From positions 2,562,001-2,626,000 of the forward strand of contig JARUPY010000533.1 of assembly GCA_029817715.1 (NCBI GenBank): a DNA stretch of 64,000 nucleotides, read 5' to 3'. The notes below the pieces were generated by a model that saw nothing but the letters and a program-made list of their open reading frames with translations, was not told where the DNA came from and made no database searches. The stretch's first letter is position 1; each line of letters starts with the position of its first letter. This document shows, one piece after another, positions 42,491-54,897 of this stretch. This stretch comes from Melastoma dodecandrum. Taxonomy: Eukaryota > Streptophyta > Magnoliopsida > Myrtales > Melastomataceae. A program made the translations under genes and the position numbers.

Positions 42491-45400
42491 ATGGAGACGA
42501 CGGAGATGATCCGCGAGGAGGAGGAGGAGGAGGGGTCCAAAGTTGGTGCTGGAGTTGGGGTTAAATGGGAGAGGTTCTTGCCGAGGATGGTCCTTAGGGT
42601 TTTGCTTGTGGAAGCTGATGATTCCACCAGACAGATCATTGCTGCCCTCCTCCGCAAGTGCAGCTACCGAGGTCTGATTTTCTCTTCTGATATTTCCTAT
42701 TTTCTCAAACCGGAGCTCGAAATCTCGTTTTGATTCCTCTTGTTTCCCAGTGTTTGTGTGAGGCGCTCTGACTTTTTTGCCAGCTTATTCAACGATTCCT
42801 TCTTCAAATTATACGATGGATTCTCTCCATATAACTGTCCCTGGATTTCTCTCAGAAGTTTGAGTCGTTTGTTTTCTGATACCGCGGTGTAATTTTTCTT
42901 TCAAATATAGTTTGTTTAACTGGTATCAGCGGTTAATGAGGGCATGATAGAGCCAGAAATGTGATGCATATCAAGGTTCATGCGCCATTAAGACTGCCGT
43001 TTGTTATTTGGGGTTACTTTTAGAGACATTTTTTGGAGTCATCCATGACTGTGACTGCTTACATGTTTGTATTGGGCAGTGGCGGCTGTTCCCGATGGTT
43101 TGAAGGCGTGGGAGTTGCTGAAGGGAAGGCCACATAATGTGGATCTCATTTTGACGGAGGTTGATTTGCCTGCTATATCGGGGTTCGCTCTTCTCACGTT
43201 GATTATGGAGCACGAGATCTGCAAGAACATTCCCGTCATCAGTACGTAATTAGCTCGATTGTTGACCCTGGGAAGATTGTCCTCTAGCGGGCTTCTCTGT
43301 TTACTGAGCTTTATTGTTTTCTCCACGCAGTGATGTCTTCACATGATGCGGTCAGCACCGTGTACAACTGCATGTTGAGAGGTGCTGCTGACTATCTCGT
43401 TAAGCCTATTCGGAAAAATGAGCTGAAAAATCTGTGGCAGCATGTTTGGAGGAGACAATCTGTAAGCCACTCTGCATAATCCTTTTTTGGTACTTTGACG
43501 AGTAACATGACATGATTTCCCTGTTTACTAACTCAAGATGCCTGAGGAATAACCATCTCTTTTGCTGGACAGTCATCATCGAGTGGGAATGCGAATGGCC
43601 AGCAGGACGAGACAGTGGCTTTGCTAAAAGTCGAAGCAACTGCAGAAAACAATGCTGCTAGTAATAACTCGGGTGGTTTCTTGGTTTGTACTGAGAGAGA
43701 CAGAGAATTGATAGAGAAAGGAAGTGATGCACAGGTAAGTGGGTAGACCCAGTCTTCAGTTTGCATTCACGCAATTGTGCCTAGCAGAATGATATCATTG
43801 TTCCTCAACACAGAAAACGGGAAATGAAAAGGGCCACACAGAGACTGCTGTTGTCGCCCTTGAGACCTCAACTTTGTCAATATTGATCTGTGTTAGGCTG
43901 CAGGACAATATGTGAAATTTCAATTTATCCTGTCGGCATTTGAGTTTTTGGCCTTCTCTGTGTTAGTAGTCCAAGGTTAATGATATGTAGCACCCATGTT
44001 GGAGGCATTAGAAATTATCTGTTTGGCAGGGTATAGGAACCTTGGTCTATCAACTTTGGATTATTGAGTGATGGACTATTTTGTTTTCTTTTTGGCATTT
44101 TCCATCTTCTAAACTTAATTTGACAACACTTGTTAGGTCAATTGACCTGTTGTATTTTCTCTGAACGTGATAGGCCATCCTTATGTAGTTGAAGATCTGC
44201 ATTTCTAGTTTGAAACTACAGCATGATGAGCAATCTAAGATTAATTGAGCTTTGCAGTGCCGTTGATGATTCTTTTATATTCGACCATTGCGGTTTTATG
44301 AGGCTCCAATAATTTAGAAAATCCTTGTGCTGGAGTTGCCTGCTGTTGCAAGCATTAGTTCTTTATGACTCATGCAATTCCCATTTCTCTTCAGCTAGCT
44401 CAAATAAATCCTCTGATTTTGAATCTGTGAGATACATGTAATAGAAGTGGAGTGCCCAAGCTTGTTGTTCAATGCTCCTCTTAGCGTGAACATATTGGTC
44501 TTGAATCATCCTGTCTTTTGGATTCTTTTTTGCAGAGCTCTTGTACGAAGCCAGAGCTGGGAGTTGATGCTGCAGAGGTAGAACAGAAACTTGAAAAGGA
44601 TGTTAAATCTGAAGGTCATAGACCAGATGGCATGAGCTTTAATGCAGCTGGTGTCGCTGGGCATCAGGACACAGCCATCGGATCTGTTAGGGAAGCCATC
44701 AACTTTATTGAAACCTTTGATAATCAGCCGGTTGCAGATTGTAGGTCTAATTATTATGTGAAAGGATCGGACATATCATCACAATTGGATCTTTCCTTGA
44801 AACGGTCTGATTCGGGCAGTTTGGCTAGTCAAAAACCTGGAGAGGGGGGCGCCCTCAATCACTCCGATGCTTCTGCCTTCTCTAGGTAACACTAAGTTCT
44901 ATTTGTCTGTCCTGCTTTGAGGAACTAAATTCAGACCAATATGGATCAGGCTCCACCATTCTTGGTCCATGAATTCTCTCTCTTATCTCGTGTCACAAGG
45001 AATTTGGCTTTGTTTTCTTTGCAGATATGTGAGTAAGTCATTGCACCCCACCCTGCCAGGGTCAGTGAAGAGTGTAGTGTCTCTTCAACAAACCGATCAC
45101 GGAGGCAACCAACATACTGTTGCTTCCCCTCGTGAGTCCAATGTCCTGGATCTTGTGCAACCCACGAGTAATCTATCTCCTGCTGCTGCTCCACCAAGAC
45201 GAACTGAGCACTTCCATTCATATTCCGAGCAAAATGTCTTCCCGGCTCCAACTCCTGCAAAACGCATGCGGATTGACAATCAAAACACTGAGTATGGTTC
45301 TGTGTTTCCTAAAGTTTGCTATGGACAATCAGGTGCATCGCCTATGCCAAGTCCTAGCACAGTAGGGAGGCCAGAATCATTTTCAGGCGTCGAGTCAGTT

Positions 45401-46054
45401 AGATCATTCAGTTATGAAAATTATCATGTGGATCACATTCGTGATCCAGCTAATCATAATGGGAGTAGTTCTCCCATCCAGAGCAGCCACAAACAAGAAG
45501 TCAATTTGGAGCATCCGGAGGACCGGGCACTTATTTCATCGGGTACCGATAGAAGTGCCAGCAGCAGCTTCTGTGGAACTCTGACACGGCTCAACAGCAA
45601 TGAATGTGGGAGCATTTGTGCTAGCAATGGCAACATTAATTGCGTTCCTGCCACGGGACATGCCAGAGAGAATGCAGATGGTTTTACCCCTCAAGAAGGA
45701 ATCCCACAGAGATCCACACGGAGAGAGGCAGCCCTCGCAAAGTTCCGGATGAAGCGCAAGGACAGATGTTACGAGAAAAAGGTAACGTTGCTCATTTCTT
45801 TATCTGAAGTTTTCACTGTTATTGGTTGTTTAAAATGGTAACTAGCAACAATACTTTGTCTATAACTGAACCCACCAAATTCTGCTGTTAATTTATCTCT
45901 GAATATTTTTAGACTTTCGATTGATTGTTCTTTGTTCTTCTCTCAGGTCCGGTATGAGAGCAGGAAAAAGCTTGCTGAGCAACGTCCTCGCGTAAAAGGG
46001 CAATTCGTGAAGCAAGTGCCGACTGACCCTGCACCCAGAGATACCGATCAATAG
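42491..46054 (+). CDS. Pseudo-response regulator, circadian clock (PRR5/PRR9/PRR95 type)
   Basis: Seven exons: 42491-42671, 43080-43241, 43331-43461, 43573-43734, 44536-44885, 45025-45781, 45947-46054; 1851 nt, 616 residues. The receiver-like domain (about 33-150) has [14 protein letters not shown], a Glu where true receivers have the phospho-accepting Asp ([10 protein letters not shown]), and the conserved Lys in DYLVKPIRK. The CCT domain (about 562-604: [20 protein letters not shown], then [20 protein letters not shown]) is split by the last intron. PRRs are nuclear repressors of CCA1 and LHY. The middle is Ser/Asn-rich and variable. The frame is open upstream of 42491 to another ATG at 42293, but the receiver homology does not need it. 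Confidence 0.93.
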
Positions 46055-47358
46055 CTCAGAAACATCTCCAAAACGATACACCACTGCAAACTTTCTCTCC
46101 TTTTTGTGCGTGGAGAAGGCAAAATATCCACGTAAGGCTAATCCTCCTGCTGCTTCTGAGGATGCTCGGACTTGTTCTGCTACTGCGCGGCCTAGTAACA
46201 GAAGGGGAATTGACTCTTCCATGACAACCAGCATCAAGTGCTTCTAACACTGCATGCTCACACCCCGTGGAAATGTCTCTCGGATTCTTTTTAGTAAAAT
46301 ATGTATATCCGTGTAGCTTGAGCATTTTCCTTTCCTTTTACTACTAGTGTTGTACTTGGTAGCCAGTCATAGCTCACCTCATCATATGCTTTGTTGTAGT
46401 CCCTAATGCTTGTTTGCAGAGGAAGTAGCAAGGAGTAGTAGGCCATGGAACTTTGACTCGTATAGTAGTGGGATTAGTCGTAATCTCGCTGGTTTTTGGT
46501 CCTGGGTTATCTCTTGCCAATACTCCCCGAGTGTTGGTTTTGGTATCTAAGGTAGTGCATTATTTCGGTGTTTATATACAAATAGGTATTACAGCTGCAA
46601 GAGTTGAGTAAAGAAGTCATTTTCTTAACAAGAAAGGAAGCAACTGCTCAGAAAAAGCAACAGCAATAATAGAAAAAGATGACAGATTCCCAGGTTGAGT
46701 GATCTACCGGAGAAAGGCCCATCCTTCTTCAAGCTTTCTCCAACCTTTAGACCACCACATCTGAAATCGTGTTACCCCATGCTGACTGCTCTTTAACGAC
46801 CCCTGAAATCACATTTCATCAGGAGAACACCCAAAAAAGCGGCACTTCCTTTTTTGCTGCTTTTACACCCAGCGCATATTATATCTTCGTCTTTTAATCG
46901 TCCACTTCTCCCCCCTCCCTCCACATAATCTAAGAGCCGTATCTTCCTAATCCAACTGGTGCTTCGATTAATCAAACGACTCGAGATGTTTTAACAAGAT
47001 GATGACCACGAAGATCTGGTGAGGCTTTCTACCGTGCGTGCAGGGGCGAGTTCCTCCTACAAGCATATCATCCAAGGATCACTTCCCTCAGAAAAGCAAA
47101 GAAAAGAAAAGGAGTGTGCACATCTGATAATCACCAAAGTATCACCTAGAATATGCTAAGTTGCATCTAATCTTAGAAAAATAGAATCCGAGGTCCCTTT
47201 CAGTCCCTCCACCAGTCCAAAGCATGCAAGGGAAAAAAACGAGGAAAAGCAAACCGGGAATCATTGCAACCATCTTTTTCTCTTCCTATTAATGCCCTCC
47301 CCTTCATTCCCTAGCGAACTTACCATTTTCACCCTTTGATCTCCTACTCTCTCTGCTA
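46055..47358 (+). other. PRR 3' UTR and NHL promoter region
   Basis: 1.3 kb with PRR 3' sequence (roughly to 46580) and then the promoter of the next gene. No other coding exon is convincing. Confidence 0.5.
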
Positions 47359-48009
47359 ATGTCTATCATCCTTGCCAGCTCTCCAGACGACTGCGAACAC
47401 AACACCAGCAAGCGATCATTCGAGGTGGCCGGCAAGGGCCGCCGTAAGAAGCTGCTTTTGATACTTTCCTCGGGGTTCGGTTTAGTTCTCTTCTTGATTC
47501 TACTCATCTGGATGATCCTCCACCCTTCAAAGCCAAAGTTTACCCTAAAAGAGGCTGATATCTACCAGTTCAATCTCTCTGATGCCCACCTTCTCAACTC
47601 CTCGATACAACTCACCCTGCAAACGGAGAACCCCAACAGCAAAGTCGGCATCTATTACGACGAGATCCGTGTCAGTGCCCTCTACAAGGGACAACAGATA
47701 ACATCTGACTCCTCCATCCCGCCCTTCTATCAAGGGTCTCGCGACAACAACCTCCTCACAGCTTCACTAGTGGCCAATCAACTACCCGTGGATTCTTCCT
47801 TGGGTTATGAAGTGGGTCGAGACCAGAATGAAGGGAAAATAACACTAAGCATGAGGATCAATGGGCGGATTCGCTGGAAAGTGGGGACCTGGGTTTCTCG
47901 GCGATATCAGCTTAATGCGAACTGCTATGTAGAGATCGATTTTGGGGCACACAACCCCATAACTCCTTCAACTACAAACCAAGGTAGCCGGTGTTCCACT
48001 TCTCTGTAA
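47359..48009 (+). CDS. NDR1/HIN1-like (NHL) membrane protein
   Basis: Intronless, 216 residues. A short basic cytosolic N terminus (KGRRKK) precedes one membrane segment (about 32-54, LLLILSSGFGLVLFLILLIW). Then comes an LEA2-type extracytosolic domain with the NPNSKVGIYYDEI motif and GRIRWKVGTW near the end. These are the marks of the NHL family of plasma-membrane proteins, linked to pathogen response and, for some members, phloem sugar export (NHL26). The start is the only ATG that leaves the membrane segment in the expected place. Family is firm; subgroup is not. Confidence 0.9.
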   Translation: MSIILASSPDDCEHNTSKRSFEVAGKGRRKKLLLILSSGFGLVLFLILLIWMILHPSKPKFTLKEADIYQFNLSDAHLLNSSIQLTLQTENPNSKVGIYYDEIRVSALYKGQQITSDSSIPPFYQGSRDNNLLTASLVANQLPVDSSLGYEVGRDQNEGKITLSMRINGRIRWKVGTWVSRRYQLNANCYVEIDFGAHNPITPSTTNQGSRCSTSL

Positions 48010-48323
48010 GCTGTATAGTAGCACATGATAAGATGAAGATAGCGAGCATCAGATTTCTCGCATTTATTTCCAGCTATCTTTGTATTCTGATGAACGTAAC
48101 AAAAGGCCAGGATCAATAGCTTCTGACCAACCATTTCATTCATGATGCTACTCACAAGATGTTCATACAGAGGAGGGCCTTTGGATTTTCTGACTTATTC
48201 CATAAACTCTTACAAAAAGATCTATGCACGCTCAGACTCTCAAGACTCTAATTAGCTATCACATATAGTATCCATGGAAGAAAAAAAATGTTAAATCAAC
48301 AGTGATTAACAAGTGTTAACCTC
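48010..48323. other. Shared 3' region of convergent NHL and Nudix-like genes
   Basis: 314 bp between two convergent stop codons, holding both 3' UTRs. Confidence 0.5.
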
Positions 48324-49355
48324 TCAGGCTCGATCGCAATCTGCTGGAACCCACTTCCAGCAATGCCTCTTCACCGTCAGCGCCTTTCCTTCAACTTCAC
48401 TTTCGCCGACCTCCTCTGTCCAAAACTCCTCCTTTTCACCCGGCAATGGCAACCCTTCAACTGCACGGGCATCAAAAAAGTGCATCACGTAACAAGCAGG
48501 CAACCCCGGATAAGATGCCGACTCCCTCTCCTCGACCCTTGTCCTATAACTCCCGTCGATTAGCCTAACCACTGCTTCGTTCCCCAACTCCTCCCTAACT
48601 GCTCTAACAGCAGCGTCCTCGGGACTCTCCCCGGGCTTCATCTTCTCGGACAGGAACCTCTCCCGGCGGCGCAAGGAACCATCCGACATCTCCTGCTGGA
48701 ATTCAACGAGCACGACGCAATCATCCTCAGGGGCAAGGATACGCAACGAGACAACATGGAGGGTGCGGAGGGGGATTGAGAGGCCAGAATCGGAGTCCGG
48801 TTCCAAAGAGGTCTCGCCCTCGGAGATCTCAAGCCAGAGGTTGTGAAGGTTCTTGGTGCCGGGCTTGACGCCCCAGGTTGAGAAAGAATCAGACGGGAGG
48901 CGCGGCTGGAGGTAGTCGGAAAGGGACTGTGGAGTCGGGAAATTGAGCTTCCGTGAGGACTTGTTAGGGTTGGGGGAGGAGATCGACATGGAGGAGGAGA
49001 ACTTGGGGAACCTGCGGGGGAAGAGAGGACAGGAGAAGGGGGGGATCCTGGACGAAGAGGATTGGAAAGATGAAGAGAAGAGGAAGAGAAGGGAGAGGGC
49101 GGTGAGAAGGAAGTCCGGCAGGGAGTTCGGGGCGGCCCGGCGGAGGAACGGCGAATGGCGATTGTGGCTCGGTTGTTGTTGTTGGTGGTGGTGGTGGTGA
49201 TGGCGATGGTGATCGGGATGCGGTAGAGGCATAACAGGGGATTGAATAGTTGGCCGGTAAAGTTCGTTACGACGGCGGCGGTGGCTAGCGGTTAACGAAG
49301 GGGGAAGGAGTGGCGATGGGTGGCTCCATGGGTTTGTGGCGCGTATGGCAGGCAT
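48324..49355 (-). CDS. Nudix-like plant protein with degenerate Nudix box
   Basis: Intronless, 343 residues from ATG 49355; a shorter 221-residue form could start at 48989 (MSISSPNPNKSS), where family conservation begins. The N-terminal extension is His/Gln/Ser-rich with one hydrophobic stretch (LLTALSLLFLF) and may be leader or targeting sequence. The core has LSDYLQPRLPSDSFSTWGVK, PGTKNLHNLWLEISEGETSL and a Nudix-box-like helix KPGESPEDAAVRAVREELG. Compared with GX5EX7REUXEEXGU, the first Gly and the Glu after Arg are changed but the catalytic EE pair is kept. Substrate is unknown. Start choice is the main doubt. Confidence 0.75.
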   Translation of the reverse strand: MPAIRATNPWSHPSPLLPPSLTASHRRRRNELYRPTIQSPVMPLPHPDHHRHHHHHHQQQQPSHNRHSPFLRRAAPNSLPDFLLTALSLLFLFSSSFQSSSSRIPPFSCPLFPRRFPKFSSSMSISSPNPNKSSRKLNFPTPQSLSDYLQPRLPSDSFSTWGVKPGTKNLHNLWLEISEGETSLEPDSDSGLSIPLRTLHVVSLRILAPEDDCVVLVEFQQEMSDGSLRRRERFLSEKMKPGESPEDAAVRAVREELGNEAVVRLIDGSYRTRVEERESASYPGLPACYVMHFFDARAVEGLPLPGEKEEFWTEEVGESEVEGKALTVKRHCWKWVPADCDRA

Positions 49356-50258
49356 CACGCAATCTTTAGATATAATCGATAATTGCAGTTGGACTGGGCC
49401 GGTCTGTCTGCTGGGCTAATAGTGTGGACTTGGTTTGTCTTGTTAGAGTATCGATTGGGCCTTTGGATTCCCTTCAGAAGCCCATGAGGCCCAATCACAT
49501 AACCCCCACCCCCTCCCTTTCTCGTCACTTGAAACCAGATCCTAAGTCTAGGGATGGAATCATGAAAGGCAGGAATAAAAAAAGATGAAAGGGGGTGTAT
49601 GTACCAGTCAGTGGGTTTTACTTGATCCTGGGTGGGACTTGACTTGACTTTACTTTACTCCCCCGATGCATGAACTCGATGCTTCCGAGCTCACAAGTCG
49701 ATGATCCATTTCCCAGTAGGCCGACAAAACGTCACAGTAAAAAGCATAGTGGGGGCCGTCGTTTTTTGAATGCAACTAGGCTTGGGGCTGTGCAGATTAA
49801 TATTATATTACGACGATGAATTGCGTCACTAGGGGAGACAGCAGCACAAATAATTTATAATTTGACTTGACTTCGCCCAAAGCAGCCACGATATTTAAAA
49901 CCTTACCCCCACACTTTCTCTAGACTTTCTTGCTAATTTATTACGCGTTTCTAGAATATTTATTTGTTAACTTACTTATCGACTCTTTCAATGAAACCTG
50001 TTAAGGTCAATGAAAAATATATTGAAATCACGGTGAAATGGTACGCGCTTATTAACAACAATCTAAATAGAGACTAGAAGGTTCCCTTAGTAAAACCGAA
50101 CAATGGCGCAGACGAACTATAAATTAATGATGCTCCTCCTCCCCACCACAATTTCCTGGAAGTTGCACGTTCTTCTCCCTTCAGAGCCGCAATCTCTTCT
50201 TCTTCGCAACCTCCCTTATTCTCTTCGTTTAGGTGCTCTCAGGCTTTTGAGTTTATTG
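49356..50258. other. Divergent promoter region, no gene seen
   Basis: 900 bp between the divergent Nudix-like and 2OG-oxygenase genes. AT-rich. An in-frame ATG at 50103 could extend the oxygenase by 52 residues but lacks family similarity. Confidence 0.5.
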
Positions 50259-52718
50259 ATGGAGTCCAAGGTCATTTCCTCCGGGGTCAGGCACACCTCC
50301 CTCCCCGCGAGCTACATCCGCGACGAATCCGACCGTCCCAGCCTCTCCCAGGTCTCCACCTGCGAGAATGTCCCCTTGGTCGACTTGGGGTGTGGGGATC
50401 ACCCCCGGATCGTCAGACAGATTGCCTCCGCCTGCATGTACTTTGGCTTCTTCCAGGTACTACTACTACCCCTCTTGCTCTACGCGAATCAAAAGCTTTT
50501 CTTTCTATCTAATTTGACGCGACGTTGTTGTTGTTGTTGTTGGGGGGGGGGGCCACACCGGTCTCAGGTGATTAACCACGGGGTGTCAGAAGGAGCCGTT
50601 GAGAAGATGCTGGGGGTCGCGACCGACTTCTTCAACCTCCCAGTGGAGGAGAAGCTGAAGCTGTACTCGGACGACCCGTCGAAGACGATGAGGTTGTCGA
50701 CAAGCTTCAACGTGAACAAGGAGAAGGTACATAACTGGAGGGATTACCTCAGGCTCCATTGTTATCCTCTGGACAAGTACATGCCCGAATGGCCTTCTAT
50801 TCCTTCCTCCTTCAAGTAAGTCCTACCTCCCCCCCCCCCACATCTCATCATATAACAAGGAGTAGTCCCCAAATTCCAACTCAAAAATTTGGTAAGTGGA
50901 CGCACTCTCAAGAATTTTGATTTTGTGTACCGCTGAATTTATTTCTGTCCCTACGGCGGCTCCATGTCAAACCTTGGTAGACTTTGTCGAGACAGAACAT
51001 GGATCGATAAATAACTCGGTTCCTCCTTTCCCCTGTTCGAGGTTTTTTCTGCTTCAGAGTCTAGGCGGAGGGAGGATTCCCCAGGAAGTACATGGAATTC
51101 AAATAGATAGTTAGTTCACGACATGATAATTTTACCTGGGACACGTGCAAACCGTGATTCCTTAATTTAATTCGAAAAGTTACGTACGGTACTGACAACA
51201 AAAATGTAGCGTCAACGTCATATCTTGACGCGATATTATCGTAATTTATGAAATTTTTTATATTATATTAATTTATTTCTTTATGAAATTATTTTTACTC
51301 TAACATTATCTTTAAAATGTGTTTTATTTTTTTAAAAAAATTGTAATGTATATTTCATTTTATTTAATCCTTTCATAAAACTCAGAATATATTATTTTTG
51401 GATATGTTAAGCCTCCGTCGGTTCCCTCCCATCACAGTCTATGCCAAAACTCAGCAACTAATTTATGTACTTTTCACAGGAAGAGAGTCATTTGTTTTTT
51501 TTATTAGACAGATTTACTTTGGGTTAAATCCACGCTGTGGCATGGATGGAAATGGTTCACTGTTGCGTCTTTTTTTTTTTTTTAATTTTCATTTTTTGGT
51601 CTAGTAGTACGTCCAATTTGGGCCATCCTTTTTAATGCTTTTAATTACGCATCAATTATTGCTACCATGTGACTGTTCAACGTGGCCTGTCAGGTCTTTT
51701 TAGATAAAAAAAAAACGAACCGCCATCAAGTTGTGCCTGTCCCACGTCATCGGGGAGTTGCAATGGCGTCACCAGATGGCGTTTCCGTGACGTCACTGCA
51801 GCCGCCCATCACGTGACTATGCGCCCTCCTCCTTTTGGTTGGACATATCAAAGGAGGGGGTACACCCAAGAGAGGGTTATTATTAGTTTATTGTTTCTCT
51901 GCATATGCCCCTCACATCACATCACATCACATAAAATAAGCGCGTTGAGGTTTTTTCTTCCTGTTAGGACACAAGTCCTTGTCCGAAGATCGAACACCCA
52001 CACTTGAACGAAACATTATTCAAATATTTGATAATTGGGATCGTGGGATTATGACGTTTGTGATGCAGGGAGGTTGTGAGCGAGTACTGCAAGGAAGTAA
52101 GACAGCTGGGGCACAGGATCGAGGAACTGATATCGGAGAGCTTAGGACTGGACAAGGACAAGGTTAAGGATGTGCTTGGGGAGCAAGGCCAGCACATGGC
52201 CGTCAACTTCTACCCCCCTTGCCCTCAGCCGGAACTCACCTACGGCCTCCCTGGCCATACCGACCCCAACGCCCTTACCATCCTCCTCCAGGACTCCCAG
52301 GTCTCCGGCCTCCAGGTCCTCAAGGATGGGAAGTGGCTCGCCGTCCACCCCATTCCTGGGGCCTTCGTCATCAACATTGGCGATCAGCTCCAGGTGTGTA
52401 GTTACTGGCTGGTGGTAATTTTCTGTCGCCAACCGTAGCGACCTTGGTCTGAAACTTTTTAAGTCGCAGGCTCTGAGCAATGGAAGATACAAGAGTGTGT
52501 GGCACAGGGCGATCGTCAATGCTGACAAGCCGAGGATGTCGGTGGCGTCCTTCCTCTGCCCGGCGGACCATGCGATGATCAGCTCGCCGGAGTCGCTTGT
52601 GGAGGAGGGCGAGGGGGCCGTGTACAGGGACTTCACCTATGCTGAGTATTATGGCAAGTTTTGGAGCAGGAATTTGGATCAGGAACACTGCTTGGAACTC
52701 TTCAGGAACACCCAGTAA
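50259..52718 (+). CDS. 2-oxoglutarate/Fe(II) oxygenase (DMR6 / DLO, salicylate hydroxylase-like)
   Basis: Four exons: 50259-50456, 50568-50815, 52069-52393, 52470-52718; 1020 nt, 339 residues. The DIOX_N part has VPLVDLG and then FGFFQVINHGV. The catalytic jelly roll has the iron ligands His and Asp in GLPGHTDPNALTILLQD, the distal His in YKSVWHRAIVN and the 2-oxoglutarate-binding RMSVASF (R-X-S). The sequence fits the DMR6/DMR6-like oxygenase group, some of which hydroxylate salicylic acid and restrain immunity. The start at MESKVISSGVRHTSLP matches the family. Intron 2 is long (1.25 kb). A TTG repeat and G run lie just before exon 2. Confidence 0.9.
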
Positions 52719-53324
52719 TTTTTAGGATTTCCCCAATAATTTCCTGGAATGCTTCAAAAGTTTGTACCTTGATTACAAACAAACAACGATTGCTCCACAA
52801 CCCGTTGTTGCTATAAATCTAGACGGATTTCACTCTCAAATCAATCGGTGATAGAGAGAGTGGCCCATTGAACTTCGAGAGGCCTAATGGTACTACATAA
52901 ACCAAGGAAGACGGGGGCTTCATTAATTGAGGAAGGTCGAGGTTAATGCCCTCAAAACCCTTATAGGTTCGAGCATCTGCTTCATCGCGAGGGTGGAGTG
53001 CTCGGACATTGCTCGATTGAACACCTTGTTCAATCTGGGGTTTGTTCCGGGGTATTCAAACACGTTCCTGCCGTATTGAACCGGATTCCACCATGGAGAA
53101 CTGCATCTTTCAGGTAGTACCTGCGATGGATAGTATAATTGACGTTTGCCCGAACGAAAGACATATACGATAGAATTTGTAAAGGCCTCACAACAAAAAT
53201 GGGTAAGAATAACAGGCCCAGCTAGGCCGAGTTCGCCCCAGTCTTTCCATGGAAAATATCGACAAATTATTCAAATAAATTGTATGGACCAACCAGCTTT
53301 CCACGGAGACTTTGTCCTGGTTAA

Positions 53325-53650
53325 TGTCAACGATCGAAGTCCGATCGGAACACCAACGCTGCCATTGAAGGATGAAGAAGAAAGACAAGAAAAATTTTTA
53401 CTAACTGAACCTACCGAATTCTGTTCCAGCTCTCTTCCTTTTATTACTCTTCTTTACAATATGGGGTAACTAAAAACATATGGGCTCAGACTAGCAACTA
53501 AATTTAACAATGCTACACGGCCTATACTATTATTTCTCAAACTAAAACAATCTTCTCATTCTGCACCAGTCTTCCTCCTCAGACAGCTGCAACTTCTTCA
53601 ATTTCACCTCCTGCAGCAACCTTCTGTACGTCTTGGCTCATTTCTTCACA
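53325..53650 (-). repeat. Copia 3' LTR
   Basis: 326 bp, bounded by TG/CA. The purine-rich tract GAGGGGGAG (minus strand, 53651-53660) lies immediately inside it. Confidence 0.95.
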
Positions 53651-54864
53651 CTCCCCCTCAAGATGAGCATATATATCTTTCAAGCTCATCTTGAATTTAA
53701 GCCATTGAAACCTGGGCGCTGAAAAACCCTTTGTAAACAAATCTGCTAATTGAAAAGCAGACGACACATGCTGCAAAAATATCAACCCATCTTGAACCTT
53801 CTCTCGCACAAAATGACAATCTAGCTCGATGTGTTTTGTCCTTTCATGGAACACCGGATTCTTCGCTATATATATAGCTGACATATTATCGCAATTCACT
53901 TGCACAGGTCTTTGTACCTTCACTCCAAATTCGGACAGAATTGCAGCCAACCAAACGACTTCACTTGTTGCTGCACCCAATGCCCTATACTCTGCTTCTG
54001 CAGAACTTCTGGCTACAATAGGTTGCTTCTTTGTTTTCCAACTAACAAGTGATCCACCCAAATAAACACAGTAACCCGAAAGCGATTTTCTGGTGTCTGG
54101 ACAAGTACCCCAATCACTGTCCACATACACATTCAGCTTATTGTCTTGCTTTGCCTCAAAGAAAAGTCCATTACCTGGAGAACCTTTGACATATTTGAGG
54201 ACTTGAAAAGCTGCTTGCAAATGCTCATCAGTCGGTTTTGCCATAAATTGTGTCAGCACCTGCACTGCATACATGATATCTGGCCGAGTCAAAGTCAAGT
54301 ATAACAATTTTCCAACCAGACGCCTATACAAAGAGGGATCTTCTACTGGCATTCCTCTGTCTTTTGACATCTTATGATTGGGCATAATAGGAACAGCTGA
54401 AGGTTTACAGCAAGCAAACTATGTTCTTGCAACAACTCCAAGGCATATTTTCGCTGAGACAACACAATCCCAGTTTTAGATCTTGCCAACTCCAAACCAA
54501 GAAAATATTTGAGATCACCCAAATCTTTAAGCTTGAAAACCGTGGCCAGATGAGCTTTAAACTCTTCTATAACACCTACATTAGGTCCAGCTATTGCCAT
54601 ATCATCCACGTATATTAACAAAGCAATAAAATCTTCTCATGTCCCTTTAACAAACAATGAATAATCAGACTTAGACTGGACAAACCCAGAAGCTACCAAA
54701 ACAGTCACAAACTTGGAATTACACTGTCTTGAAGCCTGCTTCAACCCATAAAGGGACTTTTGCAGTTTACAAACTAACCGCGTCTCCCCCTTAAACTGCA
54801 ACGTATCAACAGAAAGCCCAGCGGGAACCACCATGTAAACCTCCTCATCTAAATCACCATTCAA
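53579..54864 (-). pseudogene. Copia reverse transcriptase end and RNase H
   Basis: 54864-54637: VCKLQKSLYGLKQASRQ. 54621-54343: the catalytic MLIYVDDMAIAG and LGDLKYFLGLELA. 54385-53579: LTRPDIMYAVQVLTQFM, VYVDSDWGTCPDTRKSLSGY, SSAEAEYRALGAATSEVVWL and DLFTKG, the Copia RNase H. Two frame changes break it. The frame runs through the purine tract into the LTR. Confidence 0.9.
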
Positions 54865-54897
54865 AAAGGCATTATTTATATCAAGCTGACATAAGTG

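Noticed and set aside
50103..50258. 52-residue N-terminal extension of the 2OG oxygenase
   Set aside because: Family members begin at a sequence like MESKVISSGVR; the upstream part is Leu-rich leader sequence.
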